From Thereva unica (Eukaryota; Arthropoda; Insecta; Diptera; Therevidae): 64,000 bases of DNA. The notes below the pieces were generated by a model, which was given only the letters and a program-made list of their open reading frames with translations, had not been told where the DNA came from and did no database searches. The stretch is from contig OX465281.1 of the NCBI GenBank assembly GCA_949987705.1, positions 82,550,543 through 82,614,542 of the forward strand. The letters run 5' to 3'. Numbering within the stretch: position 1 is the first letter of the stretch; every line of letters begins with the position of its first letter. This document shows positions 10,821-20,505 of the stretch, one piece after another. The position numbers and the translations under genes were made by a program.

Positions 10821-11243
10821 TTGACAGTGGATGACGTTGAACTAAAGGCCGACCCATCCCTACACATCTTAGGCGTGACATTAGCCAAAGACTTGCGATG
10901 GAATGATCATATATTCCAAATCTCCAAACAAGCATCCGAGTGTTTGGGATTTCTTAAGAGGTGCAGGTTCCTCCTCCAGCCATCGGCCTGTGCTGTTATT
11001 TATAAATCCTACATTCGGCCTCTTCTCGAATACAACTCCCTCATTTGGGGCGGCGCTCCACTAACAACCTTAGCATGGTTAGATAAGGTCCAAAAGGCCC
11101 TTAAGTTAATTAATGACGATACCGCTTGCTCCACCATGGACCCCATAAGCAACCGTAGGAATGTAGCAGCACTGACAAAATTTTATCGCTACTATCACAG
11201 TGGCTGTTCCTCCGAGTTAAACGCTCTTTTGCCTCCACGGTAA
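10821..11243 (+). pseudogene. RT thumb fragment of the CR1/Jockey-like LINE
   Basis: This frame of 140 codons has LHILGVTLAKDLRWNDHIFQ, ECLGFLKRC and AVIYKSYIRPLLEY, then WLDKVQKALKLI. It is the conserved block after the palm domain. A second copy of the same block lies at 17727-17972, so the family is multicopy in this genome. Confidence 0.8.
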
Positions 11244-11480
11244 TCTTATACCCGCAACACCAAATTAGCCCACTCGTCCCATTCCCTGAACCTGCAACTC
11301 CCCCTTTCACGCACTCAACAAGATATGAATTCGTTTGTAAATAGAACAACTCGACTGTGGAATAATCTCTTGCAGTCGGTATTTCCGAGCTCCTACAACA
11401 TCCAAGAGTTCAAACGCAGGGTTCATCACCACCTTCTTCAATACCCCCCGTACCTTTATAACCCCCCACCCCTCCCCCGT

Positions 11481-11585
11481 ACTAAGCTTACTGCTAGACA
11501 TTGCACCATGACGTGACAAATGACATGACGGACTAGTAGTACAAAGGGTGACTCCTGAGCTTAGCACTACCACATAAAAAAAATT
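11481..11585 (+). promoter_or_regulatory. LINE 3' UTR with conserved terminal stem
   Basis: CTAAGCT at 11482-11488 pairs perfectly with AGCTTAG at 11558-11564. The 3' arm lies just before the terminal CACATAAAAAAAA. The same layout, with different but still paired bases, occurs in the SINE tail at 35840-35946. The likely role is recognition of the RNA 3' end by the LINE RT (target-primed reverse transcription). Confidence 0.6.
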
Positions 11586-11920
11586 ATATTAGATGGTCCT
11601 GTTTATTCTTTGTTTTGTTCGCTAGCAGTATTTTTCTTTTAATTTCCGTCGTAATGAGTTTGTTTATTTGAGTTCCTAAGTAGGTGAACTCGTTTACGGA
11701 TTCTGTTTTATATCTGTCTACTTTTAGTCTAAGCTCCCATGAAAAAAAACTGGTGCCCCGGGCCACGGCGCTTTGCGCTGTGGCGATTATTACGTGACAA
11801 CTACCATGTTGCTCGTTATCTGTTATTCATTACATGCAATATATAATAAACACAATATACATATAATTTTGCAGTGTTTTTATTTTTTTATTCGTTCTCA
11901 AATGTAACAATGACAGTAAT

Positions 11921-12531
11921 ATCCCAGCGGGAAATCTAATGGCTAGGTAAGCGAGGTGGTAATGAGATGGACACATTACCTTTGTGATGAAATCATAGGT
12001 TACTTTTACATAGGATGCCCTAGAGCGGTAAGTACTTACAGTAGGCATTACAGACGAGGACTTATTTCAGAGGCGAAATGTATTAGGTGAATACACAGAT
12101 TACCATGTAAGGCATGCAGAATAAATTACTGGGTACCCTTTCAATAATAATAAATAAAAACAATGCTTTCCGAAAGTACCATTCCATTTTTGCTACATTT
12201 GGTATGGATTTTTCTAACAAGACATCTTTTTGATTTTGTTGCTCATTGTTAGTGGTATAAATTAATCTTATAAAATTGATGAGGACGGAATAAACTCAAG
12301 AAGAGAGGCTTTGACCAGCCAAAGACAAAGAATGACAAAAGCACATCACATTTCCAACGAAAGTATTTCTCAAGGCATTACCTAGTCGCTTACCTATTCA
12401 TTACAACGTAAACACCTCCATTTTCCTAAATTTCCAGTAGAATTTTTCGATTACCAGGTAGGCGCTTACACAAATCATTGAAGAATTCGTGGGTTACCAG
12501 GGTAACCACTTGCTAGTTTTCCCGCTGGGAT
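11921..12531. mobile_element. MITE with CCCAGCGGGAAA TIRs
   Basis: The left end cccagcgggaaa (11923) is mirrored by the right end tttcccgctggg (ending 12529). AT-rich atat borders lie on both sides and could be the target duplication. Subterminal CTAGGTAAGCG-like and CTTGCTAG-like words are also roughly mirrored. The interior has many GGTAAG/CTTACC and CATTAC words and no coding capacity. The superfamily is not assigned. Confidence 0.55.
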
Positions 12532-13948
12532 ATAAACACAATATAGATAAGCGGCACTCATTGCCACTACTACAAATGCAGCGTAAGCCACGCCCACTCA
12601 CACGGTTATGCGACACTTTGTCGCTTGGGCATCCCGGCTAACCGTTTTATTAGACGTTGGCACGTCAAAATAGGTACCTCATCGAACACCTCAAAAGTAT
12701 AAAGTGAGAGTGGCTGAAAAACATGTAAAAAACATGTTACGCCCGCCAGACTAGTAGAAATATGTTAATTGTTATTTTTTATGAATTTTTGAATTTAGCT
12801 AAAAAATAATGATTGTTTTTTCCAAAACACCTGCTTGAAATTTATACAATTTGTAGTAAATAATGAACCATTTTTGAAAAACGTTGTCTGGCTGACAATT
12901 TTTGTTAATTAACTTCTGACAGACCTTATCTTAAAGACGGTTTTTCTTAATAAAAATGCACTTCATAACACCTCTTTGATTTTTAGTTTTAAATAAAGTT
13001 TAAGATCTCTTCTATCTATTACAACTTGTCTGGCTGACAATTTTTGTTACTAAATATGTCAGACTAAGTTCTGAATGCGCAGCAACAATGCATCAAGACC
13101 TCGTTCCAAAAAATTACAATTGAAGTTTAAGATGTCCTCTATGTATAAAAATAAGCCTGTCATTGAAATAATGTTTTTTACCATCGCCAGCGCTTGGCCA
13201 TTCACACAAAATTGTGTCGTCTGTTGCCTCCCGAGTCGAAATTTTAAGACATCAGACCTTCTCGTACGGTCTCACTTCTATTGTTCTCTCGTGCGGCGAC
13301 CATTTTTAGGGTCTCCTTACGATTTCAGAAGATCTCATTCGATTTCACACAAGATTTTTCTTAGAATTCGTGAATCATCGAAAACTGGACTTAGACTGAA
13401 ATTTAATTTTCAGTTCACTTACTTTATCGCGTTCGAATCCCAGCAAAGACGTTTTTTCGGCGATTTCCCCAAGCTAAAATCTAATATTATGTCTTAAGCA
13501 TTTCAGGTTTCAACTATCTCACAGGCTCCAACTATCTCGCCAGGAAAAGAAAAATAACTTCAGTATATATATGAGAAATTTTTTTTTTATTTTTATTTAT
13601 ATTAATTTTAATAATTTGAAATTAAAAATATCGAATTTTGATTAATTTTTATTAATTACAAATTAATATATTGAATACATCAATATAGTACACATGCCGT
13701 ACGATTTCATTTCGAGAGGTTATTAATGCCCGAAAAGGGAAAATGACCTGCGCAGGTCATTTCCCGCGCGATAGAATTTAAGACATGAAACGATCTCAGA
13801 CGCCATGAAAAAGCACAAAAGAAGACCGTCTGATGTCGTCTGAGATCGTCCAAACAATAGAACTGAACTTGCTTTTACGCTATCGTACGATATCGGACGC
13901 CCTCAAAACAGGTAGCAAAATCGAGACAACATTTTTCAACTCGGGCTG
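12532..13948. other. No recognised gene; short direct repeats
   Basis: A 24-bp direct repeat ttgtctggctgacaattttt+gtta occurs at 12884-12907 and 13026-13049. The 140-codon open frame at 13075-13497 has no recognised motif and an AT-rich, unpatterned composition. Words such as GTCTGA and CGTCTGAGATCG recur near 13240-13870, suggesting repeat-derived DNA. Confidence 0.4.
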
Positions 13949-16332
13949 TAGTCCAGTAAATAGGTCGAAAAAAAGGCCTTCGTAATGCAAAAAATACCGC
14001 ACGCGATTTTTTTTTACCAAATGTTTTTACATATTTTTATGAGCTTAAATTCAAAATGGCGTCATCCCCACCCTTATGCTTCACTTACAATGAAGGGAAA
14101 CGCGTTTAATTCTATATCTCAGAAACTATGCGTTTTACGACAAAACTGTATATAATCTTTTTTGTAGATAAATAAGTGATTTAACTTTTTTGTTCAGAAT
14201 TTTTTTTTGTAAAGTTAATATCTTCGGAGTTATAGTGCTTCAAACTTTATATATCACTTTCTTTGCGCTATATTTCGTTAACGGTTAGCCCGCCATAAAA
14301 AAGTCCTGCCTAAGACTTATAGAACACACAATTATCTATAATTTTTGCTCTTGTCATTTTTACATAGGGCTAATATTTCACGAGTTATAGCGCTTTAAAT
14401 GTCGCAAAACGTAAATTCATAAAAAAAAATTCCTAATATCTTTTTCTTTCCCCGTTTCATTTCAAAACCGATTATATCGTGTGTTGAGCTCAACATTGCC
14501 CACATTTGCTGCCTTTACTTTTTTCTATAAAGTTCATATTTATGGATTTATTACACCTCAAAAGTTTATTAAAAATGGTTTTTTGCAAATATCTAGTCAA
14601 CTATTTATTTACGATGACAAGTTATACCAACAAATTTGTTTGTTAAAAAATTCCGTAGAAATTTTACTTTAAACATTTTTTTCTAGCATTTATACTTAAG
14701 CCGCAATTCAGCGCCAAATGTTTCATATAGATACACATTAATGTTCATACAAATAATTAAGAAATTTCGTTGGCGTAGGTACAAACCCTTTTCCACGCTA
14801 TAGGTGGAGGTCGAGTTTTTGGCGCGTTTTTTTATTGTGGTTGCCCCAGTAGGCCTAATCCACAAGAAAACGAAACAATGATGCTATAACATGTTATTTA
14901 GCCTCATATCGAAGATGTCGGTTGACAATCGGATAGACCAATGAAGCTGCCATCTAATGACTTGACGTTTTCTTCGTCGAATGATATATCTGGGAGACTT
15001 GAAAACTCGCAAATGTTCTCATTTACTTATTTCATTGTCTTCAAGGAGGTTTGCATCCTTCGTCACATTTTCGCAATTTCCTCCACTTCATCCACTGCAT
15101 CCACAGGAACCGCCACAATTTTTCCTACATTTGCAGGATATTAATTTTAATAAATTTTCTGGTGCCGGAGCAATTGTCATTGGGACTGGTTGTATGCCAA
15201 ATCTTGTTCGCTTCCAGCCCCATTCCTCTGGGTCTTGATAACTATTAAGCCAAGTTTGCACTTGATGATATACTCGAAATGAGTGAAGTCGAGCAGCATC
15301 TTTAGTTATAAGCAGAGCTGATAAGTTCACTTTGGTTTTTGTAGCCGAGTGAATTAATATTGGTTTCTGACGAGCTACCTCCATACAGCTCAATAAAGGA
15401 ACGCTCTCTAGCTTCAGCAACCATATCTGGATCTATTTTTTTTTTCTTTAAACAATTCTACTGAATTTATGAGTTGTGGATTTTTTTGAAAAATGGATAA
15501 AACTTTTGCTTTCCCCATGACGTATATTGAAGACGTTGTGTCACAACCACTGAAAGCGTAAAGAAAGAGAATATTGTTTGCAACCGGTCCCGGTTTTAGA
15601 AGGAAAATATTGTTAGAACACCCTGCCAAGGACGTTCATAAAACAAGGAGATCTATAGTATGTCTTCTCTGACAAAGACCACGGAATCAAACCTAGAAGA
15701 TAATTGTATTGCTGTCGTTAAAATTAACTTTTGAGGTGTAATAAATCCATAAATATCAACTTTATAAAAAAAAGTAAAGGCAGCAAATGTGGGCAATGAT
15801 GAGCTCAACACACGATATAATCAGTTTTGAAATGAAACGGGGAAAGAAATAGATATTAGGAATTTTTTTTATGAATTTACGTTTTGCGACATTTAAAGCG
15901 CTATTACTCGTGAAATATTAGCCCTATGTAAAAATGACAAAAGCAAAAATTATAGATAATTGTGTGTTCTATAAGTCTTAGGAAGGACTTTTTTATGGCG
16001 GGCTAACCGTTAACGAAATATAGCGCAAAGAAAGTGATATATAAAGTTTGAAGCACTATAACTCCGAAGATATTAACTTTACAAAAAAAAATTCTGAACA
16101 AAAAAGTTAAATCACTTATTTATCTACAAAAAAGATTATATACAGTTTTGTCGTAAAACGCATAGTTTCTGAGATATAGAATTAAACGCGTTTCCCTTCA
16201 TTGTAAGTGAAGCATAAGGGTGGGGATGACGCCATTTTGAATTTAAGCTCATAAAAATATGTAAAAACATTTGGTAAAAAAAAATCGCGTGCGGTATTTT
16301 TTGCAAAGAAAAAGTACCTATTTACTGGACTA
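13949..16332. mobile_element. Long-TIR DNA element with XPG/FEN-like gene, copy A
   Basis: The ends are TAGTCCAGTAAATAGG at 13949 and its mirror CCTATTTACTGGACTA ending at 16332. Both are flanked by CTG, a possible 3-bp target duplication. The arms (about 13949-14570 and 15725-16332) are near-perfect inverted repeats of about 600 bp, except for a terminal patch where the left arm reads gtcgaaaaaaaggcc and the right arm has a different 15-20 bp. The core carries the C-terminal half of an XPG/FEN-like gene on the minus strand. A second copy lies at 20506-22830. Confidence 0.75.
15088..15725 (-). pseudogene. XPG/FEN-like nuclease relic (C-terminal half), copy A
   Basis: Minus-strand pieces read NNILFLYAFSGCDTTSS, then KAKVLSIFQ and QLINSVELFK (15629-15414). 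After a frame change come LLSCMEVARQKPILIH, then FRVYHQVQTWLNSYQDPEE and a Cys-rich end CKCRKNCGGSCGC. The GCDTTSS...GK segment matches the helix-hairpin region of FEN1/XPG nucleases in pattern. The N-terminal acidic-residue part seen in copy B is absent; the gene breaks off at TTAA near 15718 where the right arm begins. The Cys-rich end is better preserved here than in copy B. It is inactive. Confidence 0.65.
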
Positions 16333-16522
16333 CTGGCTGAAAGGGCAAAATGTGTGAAGGGTGGAGAAGGCGACAAAATACATTTCGTCCGTGTGGAATG
16401 AAGTTCCGAAGCCACCCTGCCCTTCGTCTCTTCCTTGTCTATCAACAGAGAACTTGGGGAAATGCGCGGAGAGCTTTTGTAGAATATGTAGCCTAAAGCT
16501 TCGCGCTGGGATTTAAACATAA

Positions 16523-16590
16523 CAAATTTGCTGGTGACAAAATTCTGTATGAAACGGAACATCTGTATTACAGATAGTTAAGTCTGTGCT
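16523..16590. repeat. Dispersed repeat, copy 1
   Basis: The sequence aatttgctggtgacaaaatt, then tgtatgaaacggaacatctg and tacagatagttaagtct, recurs with few changes at 18105-18172. The origin is unknown. The two copies bracket LINE fragments and a hAT-like MITE. Confidence 0.65.
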
Positions 16591-16599
16591 AAATCCATT

Positions 16600-17007
16600 C
16601 AGGGGCGGCGCTTTCGTACGTGCAAATGGTGCACTTGCACCGGGCGCAATTTCACAAATTACAATTTAAAATAAAGGTGATATCCATAACTCTAACAAAA
16701 ATTTCGACGGACCCTTACGAGCCTTACGATTTACCGCACCCATACGATCGATTTTTTGTTCGTCTAAACAAAACCTTCCAACAGCCACCTGTTTTGTAAA
16801 ATTAGCAAATACAACATGTATGCAAAATGTTTTGCCAATTTCATTGTTATATTAATTTTCATTAAATTGGCCTTTACGCAAACTATGCAAATTATTTCTC
16901 TCATTCAGCGAGTGTTCGTGTCCTTCACTACGATAAAAGAATGAAGAGTTGATGGGGCGCAGAATGGCATTGCGCATCGGGCGCAAAAGAAACAAGCCCC
17001 GGCTCTG
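16600..17007. mobile_element. hAT-like MITE (imperfect ends)
   Basis: It starts CAGGGGCGGCGCTT at 16600 and ends in the mirror form AAGCCCCGGCTCTG at 17007. GGGCGCAA words lie inside both ends. This resembles hAT termini, but the flanking 8 bp do not match, so insertion boundaries are tentative. No coding capacity. Confidence 0.4.
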
Positions 17008-17189
17008 AATAAATCACTATTAATTTGACCAAAATAATATTGATCCTTATCTAGTTTAATGTGTTAGTTACTTTAGAATTTTAATCATTACAGCGCGTCC
17101 TCCGCATTGTTGTTATGCCGACTCAATTATTATTCTGCCGAGCCGAATCAAACATACCGCAATAGCAGCGATATTTTTTCATATTTTTA

Positions 17190-17660
17190 CTATAGAAAAA
17201 AGGGGACCAAATTGTATGTTCCAACTACAGAGGAATTACGTTACTGAATGTAGCATATAAAATATTCTCGTATATCCTGTATACTCGCTTATTGGACCAG
17301 TATGAAAGAGTAACTGAACTTTCCAGACCAATTAATACAACTCACTAAAACCTCATTGAGTTGAGCGATAAACAGAGTGCGAATACAGAACAATGTTTCG
17401 GTGCCCTTTGAAACGAACAGAGGCCTCAGGCAAGGAAACTCCCTATCCTACTTACTATTTGACATCTTATTAGAAATCTATTCATCTAATGGCATATGCC
17501 GATGATATAGTCATCATGCAGGACAATGACTGCAGCAAAGGAAGCCTATGTAGCTACATAAAAAGCAGCATTAAAATCTGGACTTATTATCAATGAAAAT
17601 AAAACGAAGCATATGCGGATACCTAATAGAAACAGTAGAGGAAGAACAGGACAAAGTATA
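17190..17660 (+). pseudogene. Endonuclease/RT-type LINE fragment
   Basis: Plus-strand words in changing frames: [20 protein letters not shown] (about 17215-17275), then MAYADDIVIM (about 17490-17520) and SGLIINENKTKHMRIPNRN (about 17575-17635). NYRGI...AYK, the YADD box and the 'gl.iN..KT..m' block are in the normal order for a non-LTR reverse transcriptase, with large pieces missing. The clade is probably the same as the minus-strand tail at 9126-9252. It joins abruptly to a CR1/Jockey-like fragment near 17670. Confidence 0.65.
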
Positions 17661-17679
17661 ACAATGCATTAAAAACGAA

Positions 17680-18060
17680 ATACTGTCTCATCTCCAAAAA
17701 AGCTGCACCGACCCTCTTCTATTTCAGTGGAGAATAAAAACCTAACGGCAAAACCGTCTTTAAACATCCTAGGCATAACACTAGCCGAAGATCTGCGCTG
17801 GAATAACCACATATTCCAAATAGCTAAACAAGCGCCACAGTGCCTGGGATTCCTTAAAAGATGCAAATTTCTCCTTCAGTCGTCGGCCAGGGCTACAATC
17901 TACAAGTCCTACATTCGTTCCGCTTCGATTGCAACTCGTATATTTAGGCTGGGGCCCCGAGAACCACCTTAGCCTGGCTGGACAAGGTGCAAAGTCGCGC
18001 TCTCAAACTTATTGGCGATAGCGCCATTTGGAATGTGTATCCTAGCGCCATTTAGAATGT
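17680..18060 (+). pseudogene. Second copy fragment of the CR1/Jockey-like LINE
   Basis: LNILGITLAEDLRWNNHIFQ, QCLGFLKRCKFLL and ATIYKSYIRS (17727-17972) match the thumb region at 10821-11243 closely. Upstream YCLISKKAAPT matches the equivalent YCLISKKK. The fragment ends at about 18060 without a tail. Confidence 0.75.
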
Positions 18061-18104
18061 ACATATATCCTTCACGATGGGATTTGTAACAGACCCCCTA
18101 ATAA

Positions 18105-18172
18105 ATTTGCTGGTAACAAAATTTTGTATGAAGCGGAACATCTGTATTATAGATAGTTAAGTCTATGGATTT
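18105..18172. repeat. Dispersed repeat, copy 2
   Basis: This is the partner of 16523-16590. It shares aatttgctggtaacaaaatt, tgtatgaagcggaacatctg and agatagttaagtct. Confidence 0.65.
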
Positions 18173-18537
18173 AGGCTTAGGCCCGTGAGGCTCCGCAACA
18201 ACTTGGTGCCACTACCCCGTTCCTTCGCCAGTTCTAAGAACTAACAGCGTTGGGCAAAACAAATGGAGTATAGATAAAATTTATTGTAGTATAAGTGTAA
18301 CCACAAATTATTTTGTAGATGGCAAAAGTAGCGTCAAAACTGTTTCAACTCGCTTTTACGAACTATCTTTTGTGTGTTAACATAATTGAGCGCTTAAAAA
18401 GATACATGCATACGGCGTTTCAAATGAAAATTGTTTATTTCTCTATCTAGTAATCAATATGGACCAAAAGCTCTGAGATCTAAGTCCGCGTAGTGCGGAC
18501 GGCCCATTATTGTTTTTCATCTTGCTTTTCTTATGCA

Positions 18538-20284
18538 GGGATCGTAACTGTTATAACTTATATCGAAAAAATCTGAAAATAATCATTATTTTGAAACTTA
18601 TATGATATAAAACAACAGTAACAGTTAAATTTTACCAAAAATATTTAAAGTTATTTTTAACTATTATCTTTGACTAGTATTGTTTTAAATCTTTTAAAAT
18701 TGTTATTAAAGATTTTTTTCTTTTTTTGTTCGAAATAATAATTAAAATTGACTTTTATTTTTAAAATCAAAAATAACTGTTAAAAAAGACTTTTATTTTT
18801 TTCGGTCTTGCATAAAAGTCTTTCTAAGATTTTTATTTTTCCAGTTTTTTCTATAAAAGTCTTTGAAGACTTTTATTTTTAAAATATAAAAATAAAAGTC
18901 TTTTGCTGAAAACAGATAAATAGTCCATTCAAACCGTTAAGAAAATCGAACCCTAAAGGTTTTTGGGGTCGCTGATCACAAAAATCAGGGTCCTGCGGTC
19001 CTAAAACTTGGGCGTCACCCTTAAAAATGCAAAAAACACCCCCTTTTAGGGGTTTTTCGCGATTATTTCGATAATAATGAAAACTAATGCAATGAAATAC
19101 ACTTTTTTTAATATTTATTTGCGAAGGTGGTTGATTTGTACTAAATCAACGCGAACTTTATGATAAGGGGTGATCCTAAAGGCTTTTTAGTGGATGTCCA
19201 CGTCATTAAAGGGATGCACTGTCAAAATTTCAGCCTTACAGCTCCAGCGGTTTGGGTAAACCCTATTTCACCCTCTTAGGGGATGAATTTCGAAAAATCG
19301 CTTTTTAGTGGATGTCCACGTCATTAAAGGGATGCACTGTCAAAATTTCAGCCCTATAGCTTTAACGGTTTGGAGAAACCCCATTTCACCCCCTTAGGGG
19401 ATGAATTTCGAAAAATCGCTTTATAGTGGATGTCCACGTCATTATAGGGATGCACTGTCAAAATTTCAGCCTTATAGCTCCAGCGGTTTTGAGTTGACCC
19501 TATTTCACCCCCTTGAGTTGATCGTGTGGACCGAAAGGGTCGAACCCACAACCCAACTAGTTTCTATTAGTAGCCGATTTAGGGGTGGTTTCAACCCTTT
19601 AGGATCACCCCTTATCATAAAGTTCGCGTTGATTTAGTACAAATCAACCACCTTCGCAAATAAATATTAAAAAAAGTGTTTTTCATTGCATTAGTTTTCA
19701 TTACTATCGAAATAATCGCGAAAAAACCCTAAAAAGGGTTTTTTTTTGCATTTTTAAGGGTGACGCCCATGTTTTAGGACCGCAGGACCCCGATTTTCGT
19801 GATCAGCGACCCCAAAAACCTTTAGGGTTCGATTTTCTTAACGGTTTGAATGGACTATTTATCTGTTTTCAGCAAAAGACTTTTATTTTTATATTTTAAA
19901 AATAAAAGTCTTCAAAGACTTTTATAGAAAAAACTGGAAAAATAAAAATCTTAGAAAGACTTTTATGCAAGACAGTCTTTTTTAACAGTTATTTTTGATT
20001 TTAAAAATAAAAGTCTTCCCATAAGAGTTTTGGAAGACTTTAAAAATAATGACCTAAAACTTTTTTAGTTAAATATAACTGTTATTGTTTATTTAAAAAA
20101 TTTAAATTAATTTTAACTATTAAACTTGACTTTTATAATAAAAGTCTACAATTTAAAAGTAACCCCACCACCGCGTAGAACTCGCTACTCTGAGTATCCA
20201 GTATAAATTTTATGCAGATCAGACAACATTTACCATTTGATTTTTTAAGTCAAAAATACAAATATAACAGTTATTTACGATCCC
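18538..20284. mobile_element. 1.75-kb foldback element with long inverted arms
   Basis: The left end GGGATCGTAACTGTTATA (18538) is mirrored by TATAACAGTTATTTACGATCCC ending at 20284. Long arms (about 18538-19174 and 19600-20284) share, in inverted order, gaccccaaaaacctttaggg, the gggtgacgccc region, the aaaagacttttatttt blocks and ggttgatttgtacta. The centre holds about three tandem 118-bp units. No coding capacity. A diverged piece of the right arm is present at 27475-27712, so the element is dispersed. No convincing target duplication was found. Confidence 0.75.
19182..19530. repeat. 118-bp tandem repeat at the foldback centre
   Basis: Units start at 19182, 19300 and 19418, each with gtggatgtccacgtcatta, then gggatgcactgtcaaaattt and a caccc-tta-ggggatgaatt segment. 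The third unit is cut short near 19520. Each unit contains the small palindrome TGGATGTCCA. Confidence 0.8.
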
Positions 20285-20505
20285 AAATTTGGCCTCAGGC
20301 TGAATCTTGAGGCGTTTATTATTCTTCTCGCTAAGTGACCCAATTTTTGAGGGAAAAAATATTAAAAACTATTTGTCAAATCCCCTTGTTTTTATACATA
20401 TCTTTATTAATAATGCTGGTGATACAATAATTGCAATTATCGTAAATTAGTTGTTTTATTATATTAATTAATAGAATATAATATTCCAAAGCAAAAAAGG
20501 CGCCA

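Larger units (their letters stand above)
9253..11585 (+). mobile_element. CR1/Jockey-like LINE, degenerate, with complete 3' tail
   Basis: Collinear plus-strand pieces: the end of an AP endonuclease domain (LLDLFLTSHRARYTVTV and GNSDHYLVSASF, 9269-9469), a linker (RWFNQECMNAIRNKEAAFRAY, 9551-9940), RT start (YPDSWKLAHVQPIPKKGN and SNYRPIAITS, 10066-10260), RT core (GVPQGSILSPALFLIFINDL then SFADDGT, 10423-10731) and thumb (LHILGVTLAKDLRWNDHI and IYKSYIRPLLEYNSLIWGG, 10821-11243). A tail with 'TTRLWNNLLQSVFPSSYNIQEFK' order follows (11325-11430). Stops and frameshifts inactivate it. It ends in a short A-run at about 11575. Confidence 0.8.

Noticed and set aside
12884..13049. Relation of the 142-bp spaced direct repeat to the 142-bp satellite
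   Set aside because: The two 24-bp copies are exactly 142 bp apart but share no sequence with the satellite; coincidence.
13075..13497. 140-codon plus-strand frame as a gene
   Set aside because: Composition and residue pattern look random and no domain was recognised.
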